In this document: positions 11,142-20,602 of the stretch, in pieces
Position numbering within the stretch: the stretch's first letter is position 1
How the letters are laid out: each line of letters opens with the position of its first letter
Source of the DNA: Clostridia bacterium
GTDB taxonomy: Bacteria > Bacillota > Clostridia > Christensenellales > Pumilibacteraceae
DNA: 64,000 nt
Direction of reading: 5' to 3'
Assembly: GCA_022791915.1 (NCBI GenBank)
Contig: JAAWAB010000015.1
Span: 1-64,000 of the forward strand
The notes under the pieces: model-generated
Seen by the model: the letters and a program-made list of their open reading frames with translations, nothing else
What the model was told of the DNA's origin: nothing
Database searches by the model: none
Made by a program: the position numbers and the translations under genes

Positions 11142-14100
11142 ATGTATAAGAAAGCAGACCCCAACAGAGATTTCACCGCATGCGAAAAAGAAACGATTGC
11201 CTTTTGGAAAGAGCACGGCGTATTCGAGCAGTCGCTTGATGCTACGCAAAAGGGCAAAGAATTTTCTTTTTACGACGGTCCGCCTACGGCGAACGGAAAA
11301 CCGCATATCGGGCATATTCTCACGCGTGTGATGAAAGACATCATTCCGCGGTATAAAACAATGAAGGGGTATCACGTTCGCAGAAAAGCGGGCTGGGATA
11401 CGCACGGATTGCCCGTGGAACTCGAAGTGGAAAAACAACTGGGATTCGACGGCAAGGGCGACATTGAAAAATTCGGAATAGAGCCGTTTATCGGCAAGTG
11501 CAAAGAAAGCGTTTGGAAGTACAAAGGCGAATGGGAAAAGATGAGCGACCGCGTGGGATATTGGGTGGATATGGACAACCCCTATATTACCTACGATGAT
11601 AACTATATCGAATCGGTATGGTGGGCGCTCAAAGAAATCGACAAAAAAGGGCTTATATACAAAGGACATAAAATCGTGCCGTATTGCCCGCGTTGCGGCA
11701 CCGCGCTTTCCAGTCACGAAGTGGCGCAGGGCTACAAAGACGTGGAAGAAAAGACATGTGTCGTGAAGTTCAAGGTGGCGGATAAGGAGAATACGTACAT
11801 TCTCGCCTGGACGACAACGCCCTGGACGTTGCCTTCCAACGTGGCGCTGTGCATGCACGCCGATTACGATTATGCCACTGTGGAAAAGGACGGCGTGCGG
11901 TATATTCTGGCGTCCGAACTTGTGAGCAAGCATTTTGACGGCGACTACACCGTGGTGGAAACCAAAAAGGGCAAAGAATACGAATATACGCGTTACGAAC
12001 CGCTGTTCCCGTATTATAAAAAGGACAAGCAGGATTGTTTTTACGTGGTATGCGACGCATACGTTACGCTGACCGACGGCACGGGCGTGGTGCACATTGC
12101 GCCTGCGTTCGGCGAGGACGATGCCAACGTGGGGCGCAAGTACGATTTGCCGTTTGTGATGATGGTAGACGAACGCGGCAAGTTCAAGCAAGAAGCAACC
12201 GAATTGGTGGGCATTTTCTGCAAGACCGCCGATAAAAACATATTGCGCATGCTCAAAGAAAAGGGACTGTTGTTCCGTGAAATGCTGTTCACGCACAGCT
12301 ATCCGTTCTGTTGGCGGTGCGATACGCCGCTCCTGTATTATGCGCGCAGTACCTGGTTTATACGAATGACCGAATTGCGCGAAAAGCTGGTAAAGAATAA
12401 CGCGACGGTCAACTGGATGCCCGAGAGCATAGGCAGCGGGCGTATGGGGAACTTTTTGGAAAACGTAATCGACTGGGGGCTTTCGCGCGACCGATACTGG
12501 GGCACGCCGTTGCCTATTTGGGTGTGCGACAAATGCGGCAAAACGCATGTAGTAGGCAGCAAAGAAGAACTCAAAAAGTTGGGCAACTTACAGGGCGATA
12601 TCGAATTACACAAGCCGTATGTAGACGCGGTTACGTTTGATTGCGGTTGCGGCGGAACCATGCGTCGCACGCCCGAAGTGATTGACTGTTGGTTCGATTC
12701 GGGCAGCATGCCGTTTGCGCAGTATCATTATCCGTTTGAAAACAAAGATATTTTTGAAAAGACCTTTCCCGCCGACTTTATTTCCGAGGCGGTGGACCAA
12801 ACGCGCGGATGGTTTTACACGCTTCTTGCCATTTCCACTTTGTTGTTTGATAAAGCGCCGTTTAAGAATTGCATTGTGCTCGGGCACGTATGCGACAAAA
12901 ACGGTTTGAAAATGTCTAAACACAAAGGGAATGTGGTAGACCCGTGGTCGGTGCTCGATAAGCAAGGCGCCGACGCAGTGCGGTGGTATTTTTACACGGC
13001 AAGCGCGCCCTATCTGCCCAGCAGGTTCTATCCCGAAGCGGTGAGCGAGGCGCAACGCAAATTTTTGGGTACGTTGTGGAACACCTATTGTTTTTACGTG
13101 CTCTATGCCGACATCGACGGCTTTGACCCTACCGAATATAAGTTGAAAGATTGCAAACTGTCGGTGATGGATAAGTGGGTATTGAGTGCACTGAATTCGC
13201 TGGTTCAAACGGTGGACGAACATCTGAATTCGTATCGCATTACCGAATCGGCGCGTGCAATCGCCGACTTTACCGACGCTTTGAGCAACTGGTATGTGCG
13301 CAGGTGCAGAGAGCGTTATTGGGGCAGCGAGCAGACGGACGACAAGACGGCGGCATACATGACGTTGTATACCGTGCTCGAAACGCTTGTGCGCTTGGCG
13401 GCACCGTTTGTGCCGTTTATCTCGGAAGACATTTATCGGAATATCGTGCGCAGTGTAAATAAGAGTGCGCCCGTATCGGTGCATTTGTGCGAATTTCCGC
13501 ATTGCGAGAAAAAGTATATCGACCGACGGTTGGAAGACTTTATGTCGATTGTGTTGGAAGCCACAACGCTGGGGCGGAGTGCGCGCAACGGCAGCGGTAT
13601 CAAAAACCGTCAGCCGCTCGGAAGATTGTTACTTGCGGGCGGGGTTGCGGCACAACTGGACGACGGCATGAAAGCCGTGATTGCCGAAGAACTGAACGTG
13701 AAACATGTGGAGATTATCGACGGTGCGGCGGAATATATCACCTATGAAGTGAAACCGCAGTTGCGCACGCTCGGTCCCAAATACGGAAAGTTAATCGGCA
13801 AGATACGCGAATATCTGGCGGCAAACGGCGAAGCGGTGGCAAAAGGCGTACACGGCGGCGCTGCGGTAAAAGCGGTAATAGAAGGCGAAACGGTGGAATT
13901 TACCGCCGCCGACGTATTGGTGCGAGCGGTGAGCAAAGAAGGTTTCGTTGCCGAAGGAAACGACCGTATTACGTGTATTTTAGATACCGCGCTCACTCCC
14001 GAACTGATACGCGAAGGATATATGCGCGAACTTGTGAGCAAAATTCAGGCAATGCGCAAAGACGCGGGATACGAAGTGACCGACCATATTGCGGTTACGC

Positions 14101-14252
14101 TGGGCGGCGATGTGGAAGTAACCGACGCCGCAAAAGCGTTTGAAAAAGAAATTCGCGCCGCCGTGTTGTGCGACGAACTCACGTTTGCGCAGGGCGGAGA
14201 AAAAGCGGACGTAAACGGCAAAACCGCTTATATTGGCGTGCGCAGAATATGA
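11142..14252 (+). CDS. ileS: Isoleucyl-tRNA synthetase, long (type 2) form
   Basis: Charges tRNA-Ile with isoleucine in the cytoplasm. It has 1036 residues from the ATG that follows AAAGGA; an in-frame extension upstream begins inside the promoter and is not credible. The class I signatures are PHIGHI (H55-H58) and KMSKHKGN (K590-K593). Zinc-type Cys pairs occur in CPRCG and CDKCG, and CWFDSGSMPF lies in the catalytic core; the insert with TTTPWTLPSN is the editing domain. The length and C-terminal region fit the type 2 enzymes known from many Clostridia. It overlaps the next gene by ATGA, so translation is probably coupled. Confidence 0.97.
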   Translation: MYKKADPNRDFTACEKETIAFWKEHGVFEQSLDATQKGKEFSFYDGPPTANGKPHIGHILTRVMKDIIPRYKTMKGYHVRRKAGWDTHGLPVELEVEKQLGFDGKGDIEKFGIEPFIGKCKESVWKYKGEWEKMSDRVGYWVDMDNPYITYDDNYIESVWWALKEIDKKGLIYKGHKIVPYCPRCGTALSSHEVAQGYKDVEEKTCVVKFKVADKENTYILAWTTTPWTLPSNVALCMHADYDYATVEKDGVRYILASELVSKHFDGDYTVVETKKGKEYEYTRYEPLFPYYKKDKQDCFYVVCDAYVTLTDGTGVVHIAPAFGEDDANVGRKYDLPFVMMVDERGKFKQEATELVGIFCKTADKNILRMLKEKGLLFREMLFTHSYPFCWRCDTPLLYYARSTWFIRMTELREKLVKNNATVNWMPESIGSGRMGNFLENVIDWGLSRDRYWGTPLPIWVCDKCGKTHVVGSKEELKKLGNLQGDIELHKPYVDAVTFDCGCGGTMRRTPEVIDCWFDSGSMPFAQYHYPFENKDIFEKTFPADFISEAVDQTRGWFYTLLAISTLLFDKAPFKNCIVLGHVCDKNGLKMSKHKGNVVDPWSVLDKQGADAVRWYFYTASAPYLPSRFYPEAVSEAQRKFLGTLWNTYCFYVLYADIDGFDPTEYKLKDCKLSVMDKWVLSALNSLVQTVDEHLNSYRITESARAIADFTDALSNWYVRRCRERYWGSEQTDDKTAAYMTLYTVLETLVRLAAPFVPFISEDIYRNIVRSVNKSAPVSVHLCEFPHCEKKYIDRRLEDFMSIVLEATTLGRSARNGSGIKNRQPLGRLLLAGGVAAQLDDGMKAVIAEELNVKHVEIIDGAAEYITYEVKPQLRTLGPKYGKLIGKIREYLAANGEAVAKGVHGGAAVKAVIEGETVEFTAADVLVRAVSKEGFVAEGNDRITCILDTALTPELIREGYMRELVSKIQAMRKDAGYEVTDHIAVTLGGDVEVTDAAKAFEKEIRAAVLCDELTFAQGGEKADVNGKTAYIGVRRI

Positions 14253-15151
14253 CGGCGAACGATACAACACCCGTTAAAAGCAGGTGGCGGGATTACGAAG
14301 TGCTTGCTACGGGCGGCGGCGAAAAATTGGAGCGGTGGGGCAACGTGCTGTTGTTGCGTCCCGACCCGCAGGTGATATGGAAACCGCAATTCGAACTCGG
14401 CAAGTATAAAGGTTTGCATGCCCGTTATGTGCGTAGCAGTTCGGGCGGCGGCTATTGGGAAAAATACCGCTCTTACCCCGACGAATGGCAAATCACATAT
14501 AACGACCTTACGTTTGCCGTGAAACCCATGGGATTCAAGCATACGGGGCTGTTTCCCGAACAGGCAACAAACTGGGACGCCGTGCGCGCGCTCATTGCGG
14601 GTGCGAAACGGGAAATCCGTGTGCTTAATCTGTTTGCCTATACGGGCGGCGCTACCGTGGCGTGTGCCAAAGAAGGCGCGTTCGTCACCCATGTAGATGC
14701 CGCGCGCGGCATGGTAGACCGTGCCAAAGTAAACTGCGCGTTATCCCGTATTCCGTCCGACCGCGTGCGATACATTGTGGACGATTGCGCCAAATTTGTT
14801 TCGCGGGAAATCAAGCGGGGCAAAACGTATGACGCCGTGATTATGGACCCGCCGTCTTACGGAAGGGGTCCGGGCGGCGAAATGTGGAAACTGGAAGATA
14901 GCATTTACGACCTTGTGAAATTGACCGCAAACGTGTTGAGCGAAAATCCGCTGTTTTATCTTATAAACAGCTATACTACGGGATTGAGCGCGCGCGTCAT
15001 GCAGAACATTCTCACGCTTACCCTGCCCGAAGGACGCACCGACGGTTACGAATTGTGCCTTCCTACGGCGGAAAAGGGAATCGTGTTGCCTTGCGGCAAT
15101 TCCGCGCAAAAGATTTTCGCCCAAACGCAAGTCGGCGCTACTCCGTGCTGA
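14249..15151 (+). CDS. Class I SAM-dependent methyltransferase (RlmI/RlmK-like)
   Basis: A 300-residue cytoplasmic enzyme. The SAM site is NLFAYTGGATVA and the catalytic-site motif is DPPSYGRG beginning at D200, as in the Methyltrans_SAM family that includes 23S rRNA cytosine methyltransferases. No PUA domain is visible, and there is no clear catalytic Cys motif of the RlmI type, so the target (rRNA or other) is uncertain. The start ATG overlaps the ileS stop (ATGA, 14249-14252). The context of tRNA synthetase upstream and pseudouridine synthase downstream supports an RNA-modification role. Confidence 0.8.
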   Translation: MTANDTTPVKSRWRDYEVLATGGGEKLERWGNVLLLRPDPQVIWKPQFELGKYKGLHARYVRSSSGGGYWEKYRSYPDEWQITYNDLTFAVKPMGFKHTGLFPEQATNWDAVRALIAGAKREIRVLNLFAYTGGATVACAKEGAFVTHVDAARGMVDRAKVNCALSRIPSDRVRYIVDDCAKFVSREIKRGKTYDAVIMDPPSYGRGPGGEMWKLEDSIYDLVKLTANVLSENPLFYLINSYTTGLSARVMQNILTLTLPEGRTDGYELCLPTAEKGIVLPCGNSAQKIFAQTQVGATPC

Positions 15152-15238
15152 CGCTTGCTTAATCCGACTTGGGCGAACAGAAAAAGTCGGAAGTATACAC
15201 ACGAAGCCTTGCGCTAAATAGCGCGCAAAGAGGAAAAA

Positions 15239-15955
15239 ATGGAAAACACCCAACCGATTATACTCTATGAGGACAATCAGATTGTTGTGGCGGTTAAGCC
15301 GCAGAACGTGCCCACGCAGAGCGACAGCAGCGGCGACGCGGATTTTTTGAGCATTATCAAAGAGTATATCAAAGTAAAATACAACAAGCAGGGCAACGCG
15401 TTTATCGGAATGGTGCACAGGCTGGACCGACCGACGGGCGGCGTGATGGTGTTTGCCCGCAACAGTAAAGCGGCGGAACGTTTGTGCAAGCAGATTGCGC
15501 AGGGCGAATTCGATAAAAAATATCTTGCCGTTACGGTGAGCACGCCGCGCGACCGCAGAGCCAAACTTGTGAATTGGCTGGTGAAAGACGAGAAAGAGAA
15601 CAAAGTGCGTGTGGTGCTTGCCAAAACCGAAGGCGCCAAAAACGCCGAACTCGATTACCGCGTATTGGAAGCGAACGAGAAGATTGCTTTGCTGGACGTG
15701 AATCTGTATACGGGACGCAGTCATCAGATTCGTGCGCAGTTGTCGCATATGGGTAACCCCGTGTTCGGCGACGCGAAATACGGCGGCGACGTACTTGCCA
15801 AAGGGCATAATCTTGCGCTCTGGGCGTATCAGCTCACCTTTATGCACCCTACAACCAAACAGACAATGGTTTTCAAAGTGTTTCCGCCGCTTGAAAAGAC
15901 TCCGTGGAAGTATTTTCAGGTGGAGAAATATATCAATACGGTTAAACCCGAATAA
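15239..15955 (+). CDS. RluA-family pseudouridine synthase
   Basis: Converts uridine to pseudouridine in rRNA or tRNA. It has 238 residues, all catalytic domain with no S4 domain. The signature HRLDRPTGG holds the catalytic D63, and GRSHQIRAQL is the conserved second motif of the RluA/RluC/RluD family. SD GAGGA precedes the ATG. The exact target uridine cannot be read from sequence. It probably belongs to the ileS run, although the 87-bp gap before it contains inverted repeats without a U-tract. Confidence 0.92.
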   Translation: MENTQPIILYEDNQIVVAVKPQNVPTQSDSSGDADFLSIIKEYIKVKYNKQGNAFIGMVHRLDRPTGGVMVFARNSKAAERLCKQIAQGEFDKKYLAVTVSTPRDRRAKLVNWLVKDEKENKVRVVLAKTEGAKNAELDYRVLEANEKIALLDVNLYTGRSHQIRAQLSHMGNPVFGDAKYGGDVLAKGHNLALWAYQLTFMHPTTKQTMVFKVFPPLEKTPWKYFQVEKYINTVKPE

Positions 15956-15996
15956 AAAAACGGCTCCGCGAGCGGGGCAAAAAGGAGAATGTAAAA

Positions 15997-17520
15997 ATGT
16001 TGATTTATCCCTCTGTCGAAAGCCTGCTGTATTATGCGCAGGCGCACCTGTTGCTCGATGATTTAGACGTAATCTGGGCGCGTAATCTGTTGCTCGACGA
16101 ATTGAAATTGCATGACTATGTGCAATACGAGGTAGACTACGACGCAATCGAAGCGCTCGACCGCCCCGACACCGTGCTCGAACCGCTTGTGTCGTATGCC
16201 GTAGATAACGGAATCATTACCGACGACAAGCGCGAGTATTTTGCGGGTAAGCTCATGAACATCGTGTGCAAACGTCCTGCCGAAATCACCGATATTTTCA
16301 ACGACCTGCACCGCAAGAGCGCCGTAAAAGCGTTTGACTGGTTGTATGATTACGGTATTAAGAGCGACTACGTAAAACTTACCAAAATAGGCGAAAACGT
16401 TAAGTGGGACGCAAAGGGCACCAAAGGCAAACTGGAAATCACCGTGAATGTGTGCCGTCCCGAGAAGAATAACAAAGACACGGCGGACGCACTCAAAAAC
16501 AAATCGGAAAGTTATCCCGCGTGCACAATCTGCAAGGAAAACGAAGGCTATGCGTTCGGCGGACAGATTCGTCAGACGCTTCGCACCGTGCCGCTTACGT
16601 TGGGCGGAGAAGATTGGTTCTGGCAGTTTTCACCGTATGCCTACTTTAATCAGCACGGCATTGCGGTGAACAGCGAGCACGTTCCCATGGCGGTGAACGA
16701 CGCCACAATCGAGAAACTGTTCGACTTTATCGATTATATGCCCAACTATTTCATCGGTTGTAACGCCGCGCTTCCGCGCATAGGCGGCAGTGTGCTCACA
16801 CACGACCATTTTCAGGGCGGCGGCAAAATGATGCCCATGCATAAAGCGGGCGCGCTCATCAAACTGAAAAACAAAGAATACCCGTATATTGATATGTGCG
16901 TGGTGGATTGGTACAATTCGGTATTGCGGCTTGCTTGTTCCAACCGCGAAAAACTGATTGAGTTTGCGCAGAAAGTGAATGCCGCGTGGGAAGTTTACAG
17001 CGACGAAAGCGTGGAGATTATTGCCAAAACGGACGAACAGCACAACGCAATCACGCCCATTGTGCGTAAGGCAGACGATAAATACGTGATTGACATCATC
17101 TTCCGCAACAACCGCACGAGCGCGCAGTATCCCGACGGTATTTTCCACGCACATCCCGAGTATCAGAACATAAAGAGCGAGAGTATCGGTTTGATTGAAG
17201 CGATGGGCTTGTTTGTTCTGCCCGGAAGATTGGCGCGTCAGACTGCCGAAATCGAAAAATATCTCACCAAAGAAGAAAAGTATTCGGAAGCCAAACTTGC
17301 GCCCGATATGGTGTGTCATAAGGCGATGATTGAAAAACTTCTCAAAGAAGCGGGTTCGTCCAAAATCAGCGCCGTGGAAGCCAAACTCAATATAAAAGAC
17401 GAAATCAACCGCATTTGCGAGGCGATTCTTGTGAATACCGCCGTGTTTAAGCCCGACGAACAGGGCAAAGCGGCATTCCTTAAATTCCTTGCTACGTTGG
17501 GAATCGAGAGCGCCAAATAA
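15997..17520 (+). CDS. galT: Galactose-1-phosphate uridylyltransferase, class II (Firmicutes type)
   Basis: Transfers UMP from UDP-glucose to galactose-1-phosphate in the Leloir pathway (cytoplasm). The 507-residue length is typical of the Gram-positive class II enzyme. The block THDHFQGG (268-275) holds the active-site histidines. SD AAGGAGA precedes the ATG. No galK or galE is adjacent, so it may sit with other genes by chance or serve UDP-galactose turnover. A strong terminator closes the transcription unit. Confidence 0.93.
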   Translation: MLIYPSVESLLYYAQAHLLLDDLDVIWARNLLLDELKLHDYVQYEVDYDAIEALDRPDTVLEPLVSYAVDNGIITDDKREYFAGKLMNIVCKRPAEITDIFNDLHRKSAVKAFDWLYDYGIKSDYVKLTKIGENVKWDAKGTKGKLEITVNVCRPEKNNKDTADALKNKSESYPACTICKENEGYAFGGQIRQTLRTVPLTLGGEDWFWQFSPYAYFNQHGIAVNSEHVPMAVNDATIEKLFDFIDYMPNYFIGCNAALPRIGGSVLTHDHFQGGGKMMPMHKAGALIKLKNKEYPYIDMCVVDWYNSVLRLACSNREKLIEFAQKVNAAWEVYSDESVEIIAKTDEQHNAITPIVRKADDKYVIDIIFRNNRTSAQYPDGIFHAHPEYQNIKSESIGLIEAMGLFVLPGRLARQTAEIEKYLTKEEKYSEAKLAPDMVCHKAMIEKLLKEAGSSKISAVEAKLNIKDEINRICEAILVNTAVFKPDEQGKAAFLKFLATLGIESAK

Positions 17521-17547
17521 CGATCAAGTAGCAAAACGTTTCGAAAT

Positions 17548-17595
17548 AAAGGGTGTATTTCCATAAATTACCGACGGCAATACGCCCTTTTTTCT
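17548..17595 (+). terminator. Terminator after galT
   Basis: AAAGGGTGTATT (17548-17559) pairs with AATACGCCCTTT (17579-17590) through 12 positions with one G-U, then TTTTCT. The next promoter starts at 17597. Confidence 0.88.
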
Positions 17596-17596
17596 A

Positions 17597-17625
17597 TTGA
17601 CGAAACAGGCAACGCACGATATAAT
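17597..17625 (+). promoter_or_regulatory. Sigma-A promoter of the NlpC/P60 lipoprotein gene
   Basis: TTGACG (17597-17602), a 17-bp spacer and TATAAT (17620-17625), abutting the galT terminator. Confidence 0.82.
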
Positions 17626-17661
17626 TTCGGTACAAAAAAATTTATCGGAGTACATATCGAA

Positions 17662-18642
17662 ATGAATAAAAAACATTTATTACTTGCACTTTGCTTGGCA
17701 TTATCGTTGAGCATGTCGGCTTGCGGAGAAAAACAGACGGTGCCGTCCGATTCGGCGCCGCCGCCCGTAACGGACATGCCGTCGGACGGAAATCCGCCTG
17801 CGGAAGAACAACCCGAAATTCCCGAGTTGCCCGAAGAACCTTCGGACGACCAGACGCCGTCCGAGCCGAGCGACCCGGGTGAAGAACAACCCGAAGAGCC
17901 TTCCGACCCCGAACCGCCCGTGGTTGCGCCGCCCGTAACACAACCCCCTGTAACGCAACCGCCCGCCACCGAGCAACCCAAGCCTCCTGCGGTTACGCCA
18001 CCCCAACAGGAATACGACGTATTACTGGCGTCTACAACCAACGGATTGCAGGTGCGCACGGGTGCGGGAACCAAATACGCGTCTATGGGGTCGCTCGACC
18101 AATCCGACATGGTTGCGGCAGTTCGCAAATCGGACGGTTGGTACGAAGTGTACTATAAAAACACGCGCGGATTCGTTTCGTCGGCGTACGTGAAATCGGT
18201 GCAGTTTGCCAAAGGGTCGAATCAGGTGGAAAACGTGATTTCCGAGGGCAAAAAATTGCTCGGTATTCCCTACGAGTTGGGTGCGCAGCGTTACCACTGG
18301 GGCAACGGCGTAAAGAATACCGACTTCACGGGCAAGACGTACGACTGCTCGTCGCTCATGCAATACATATTTAAGGTGGGGGCGGGCGTCAATCTGGATA
18401 TGACGTCGCGCAGTCAGAGTTTGCAAGGCACATATGTGGCAAGAAAAAATATCCGCAGAGGCGACCTGTTGTTTTTTACCAACTCGTCCCGCGTGAACAA
18501 AACGGGGTTGGAACGAATCGGACACGTGGCGCTCTATTTGGGCGATAACATGATTCTGCATACCGCGTCCGACCACGCCGTTATCGAACCGATTTCGGCG
18601 CAACGTAGCAGCTATTATATTACGGCGCGTCGTTTCCTGTAA
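17662..18642 (+). CDS. SH3b-NlpC/P60 cell-wall hydrolase lipoprotein
   Basis: A 326-residue exported lipoprotein, probably a peptidoglycan endopeptidase. The lipobox ends at C21 (LSMSAC). Residues about 25-115 are a Pro/Glu-rich linker, well suited to span the wall. A bacterial SH3 domain follows (LQVRTGAGTKY, about 125-185), then an NlpC/P60 domain with the triad C229 (YDCSS), H288 (GHVALYLG) and H300. The SD is modest (CGGAG, 12 nt before the ATG). It is monocistronic between the galT terminator and tRNA-Arg. Confidence 0.9.
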   Translation: MNKKHLLLALCLALSLSMSACGEKQTVPSDSAPPPVTDMPSDGNPPAEEQPEIPELPEEPSDDQTPSEPSDPGEEQPEEPSDPEPPVVAPPVTQPPVTQPPATEQPKPPAVTPPQQEYDVLLASTTNGLQVRTGAGTKYASMGSLDQSDMVAAVRKSDGWYEVYYKNTRGFVSSAYVKSVQFAKGSNQVENVISEGKKLLGIPYELGAQRYHWGNGVKNTDFTGKTYDCSSLMQYIFKVGAGVNLDMTSRSQSLQGTYVARKNIRRGDLLFFTNSSRVNKTGLERIGHVALYLGDNMILHTASDHAVIEPISAQRSSYYITARRFL

Positions 18643-18695
18643 TGAGAACGATTGCTTACAGGCGAAAATAAAAAAGGAAATCCGCAATAAATCGA

Positions 18696-18725
18696 TTGAC
18701 ATTTGCTACCTGTATGTTTTATAAT
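18696..18725 (+). promoter_or_regulatory. tRNA-Arg promoter
   Basis: TTGACA (18696-18701), an 18-bp spacer and TATAAT (18720-18725), start about 15 nt before the mature tRNA. Confidence 0.85.
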
Positions 18726-18746
18726 ATATAGGCTGTCGGTCGATAT

Positions 18747-18823
18747 GCGCCATTAGCTCAACTGGATAGAGCGTTGGTCTACGGAACCAAAGGTTGGGGA
18801 TTCGAACTCCTCATGGCGCGCCA
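18747..18823 (+). tRNA. tRNA-Arg (anticodon ACG)
   Basis: A 77-nt cloverleaf. The acceptor arms are GCGCCAT and ATGGCGC, the anticodon stem TTGGT/ACCAA encloses CTACGGA with anticodon ACG, the T-loop is TTCGAAC, and CCA is encoded. A34 would normally become inosine by TadA. Confidence 0.96.
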
Positions 18824-18858
18824 AAAACGGAATATTCTCGGAATGTTCCGTTTTTTAT
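18824..18858 (+). terminator. tRNA-Arg terminator
   Basis: ACGGAATATTC and GAATGTTCCGT pair around TCG with one G-U, followed by TTTTTT. Confidence 0.88.
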
Positions 18859-18922
18859 ATTCTCATAAAGTAATGTTAGCGTCAACGTTCGCTCGCGTGT
18901 GCGGCTTTGTTAAGGGCGCGCC

Positions 18923-18954
18923 AAACGGAAAAATATAGGTACCGTTTTCCGTTT
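18923..18954. repeat. Perfect inverted repeat downstream of tRNA-Arg
   Basis: AAACGGAAAA (18923-18932) and TTTTCCGTTT (18945-18954) are perfect 10-bp arms around a 12-nt loop. The 12 bases before it (GGCGCGCCAAAC) resemble the tRNA 3' end and its flank at 18815-18826, so it may be a partial copy of the tRNA end plus terminator. No U-run follows. Confidence 0.6.
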
Positions 18955-18997
18955 ACGGTGTGCTGTTGTATTTTTTGTTTTGTGGAGTTGTTGCGCT

Positions 18998-19474
18998 ATG
19001 GAGATGCGTTTGCGAAAATATAAACCGTCCGATTTCGATACGGTGTCAAAATTGTTTTACGATACGATTCATGCGGTGAACGGGAAAGATTATACGCAAG
19101 AGCAATGTAACGCCTGGACGGCAAAGTCGGATTGTCTGAAAAAGAAACGTGGTGCACTGAAAAAACAACATACCGTGCTTGCCGAACAGGACGGCATGAT
19201 TGTGGGGTTTGGAAGTGTTGACGATACGGGCTGTTTGGATTTGTTGTACGTACATAAAGACTATCAAAAGCAGGGAATAGCAACTGCTTTGTGTAAAGAG
19301 TTGGAAAAAGATTTTACCGTTATGAAAACGCATGCGTCCTTAACGGCAAAGCCGTTTTTTGAAGCATGCGGATATGTGGCAATACAAGCGCAGGAAGTGG
19401 ATTGTTTGGGCATAAAATTGAAAAATTATGTAATGGAAAAGCATCGTTCCATAACGGATTGCCAAGATATTTGA
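18998..19474 (+). CDS. GNAT-family N-acetyltransferase
   Basis: A 158-residue cytoplasmic acyl-CoA-dependent acetyltransferase. The acetyl-CoA loop is in DYQKQGIATALC, preceded by the beta-strand LDLLYVHK, and the tail contains PFFEACGY, typical of the YjaB/YafP-like GNAT branch. The substrate is unknown. The ATG at 18998 follows GGAG at 10-nt spacing; a second ATG two codons on is possible. No clear promoter is seen close by. Confidence 0.85.
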   Translation: MEMRLRKYKPSDFDTVSKLFYDTIHAVNGKDYTQEQCNAWTAKSDCLKKKRGALKKQHTVLAEQDGMIVGFGSVDDTGCLDLLYVHKDYQKQGIATALCKELEKDFTVMKTHASLTAKPFFEACGYVAIQAQEVDCLGIKLKNYVMEKHRSITDCQDI

Positions 19475-19567
19475 ATCGGACTGCCGAATAAGGGCAAGTA
19501 CGGATTGTGGTTGTTTGAATTTTGCGTAGGAAACGAGTGCGTTTTTTTCTTTTCGCGTTGAAACGGG

Positions 19568-19596
19568 TGACTTTCGCGCGATATATGTGATATAAT
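19568..19596 (+). promoter_or_regulatory. Extended -10 promoter, leaderless type
   Basis: TGA-TATAAT (-10 at 19591-19596) with a weak TGACTT-like -35 at 19568. The predicted RNA start coincides with the ATG at 19603, 6 nt after the -10, and there is no SD. Confidence 0.55.
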
Positions 19597-19602
19597 GACT
19601 AT

Positions 19603-20553
19603 ATGTATTATCTCTTTTTGGGGATTTCGGTGGTGTGTTTCGGTTTTCAGTTTGTGTTTAGCAAATTGTTCCAGACGCATACGGAAAAACGTGTTTTTGC
19701 GGCAATACTGTTTAACACGGGCGCCGGCGCCGTATCTTGTATCCTTTTTCTGATTTTGAATCGATTCCGTTTTGAGCGGAATACGCTTACGATTTGTTTG
19801 GCGCTGGGTGTTGCCGCCATGATGACGGCGAATAACTTTGCGGGAATCCGTGCGATGTCGTGCGGTAAAGTGTCGGTATACACCATGTTTTATACGCTCG
19901 GCGGTATGCTGTTGCCGTTTGTGTACGGAATTGCATTTTTGAACGAAAAAGCCAATGTGTTCCGATTTATAGCCGTTGTACTTTTGATTGTTGCCATGAT
20001 TCTGCCGTGTATCGGGAAATCGGACGTAAGGTCGTCCAAGTCGTTTTATGTGTGGTGCGTGCTTTCGTTTCTGTTTAACGGCGCCGCCAATATCGGGTCG
20101 AAAGAACATCAGGTAAATGCGCATGCGGGGTCAACCTACGGCTTTCTGACCTGGACATATTTTTTCATGTTTGCATTGAGCGGTATTGTGTATTTGTGTT
20201 GTATGTTGTACGCTTATTTGCATAAGCGGTCTGCAAAGGCACACGACGTCGAGCCGCGGAACGAAGTTCCGTTGCCCATATCCGAAACCGCCGCCACGGA
20301 TTCGGTTGCGCGCGCAAGGTGGCTGTGCGTTCTGTTTATGGCGGCATACGGGCTGATGAACGGAGTGGGGAACATGTTGCAACTTTGGAGTGCCCAAAAA
20401 CTGCCCGCCGTTTTGATGTATCCCGCGATTACGGGCGGACTGCTTATTTTAACGGCGATATTCGGCAGACTGTTTTTCAAAGAAAAAATCACCAAGTTGA
20501 TTGTTGCATCGGTTTCGGTGGCGTTTGTTGCCACATTACTGTTTCTGTTTTGA
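19603..20553 (+). CDS. EamA/DMT-type membrane transporter
   Basis: A 316-residue integral membrane protein with about 10 predicted transmembrane helices in two halves, split by a polar stretch near 205-230. The N terminus starts at once with a helix, and the helix patterns and a conserved FLNEK after helix 4 fit the drug/metabolite transporter superfamily. The substrate is unknown. The ATG is chosen because the protein begins with helix 1 there; the extended -10 is 6 nt upstream, so the message is probably leaderless. Confidence 0.8.
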   Translation: MYYLFLGISVVCFGFQFVFSKLFQTHTEKRVFAAILFNTGAGAVSCILFLILNRFRFERNTLTICLALGVAAMMTANNFAGIRAMSCGKVSVYTMFYTLGGMLLPFVYGIAFLNEKANVFRFIAVVLLIVAMILPCIGKSDVRSSKSFYVWCVLSFLFNGAANIGSKEHQVNAHAGSTYGFLTWTYFFMFALSGIVYLCCMLYAYLHKRSAKAHDVEPRNEVPLPISETAATDSVARARWLCVLFMAAYGLMNGVGNMLQLWSAQKLPAVLMYPAITGGLLILTAIFGRLFFKEKITKLIVASVSVAFVATLLFLF

Positions 20554-20602
20554 CGGATAAAGAATAGAGAAAGGAAATGCGTACAGAAACAAGGAGAATA
20601 GC

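Noticed and set aside
15117..15172. Inverted repeat at the end of the methyltransferase gene as a terminator
   Set aside because: CGCCCAA...AAGTCGG and CCGACTTGGGCG can pair, but no U-tract follows and the next gene seems part of the same run.
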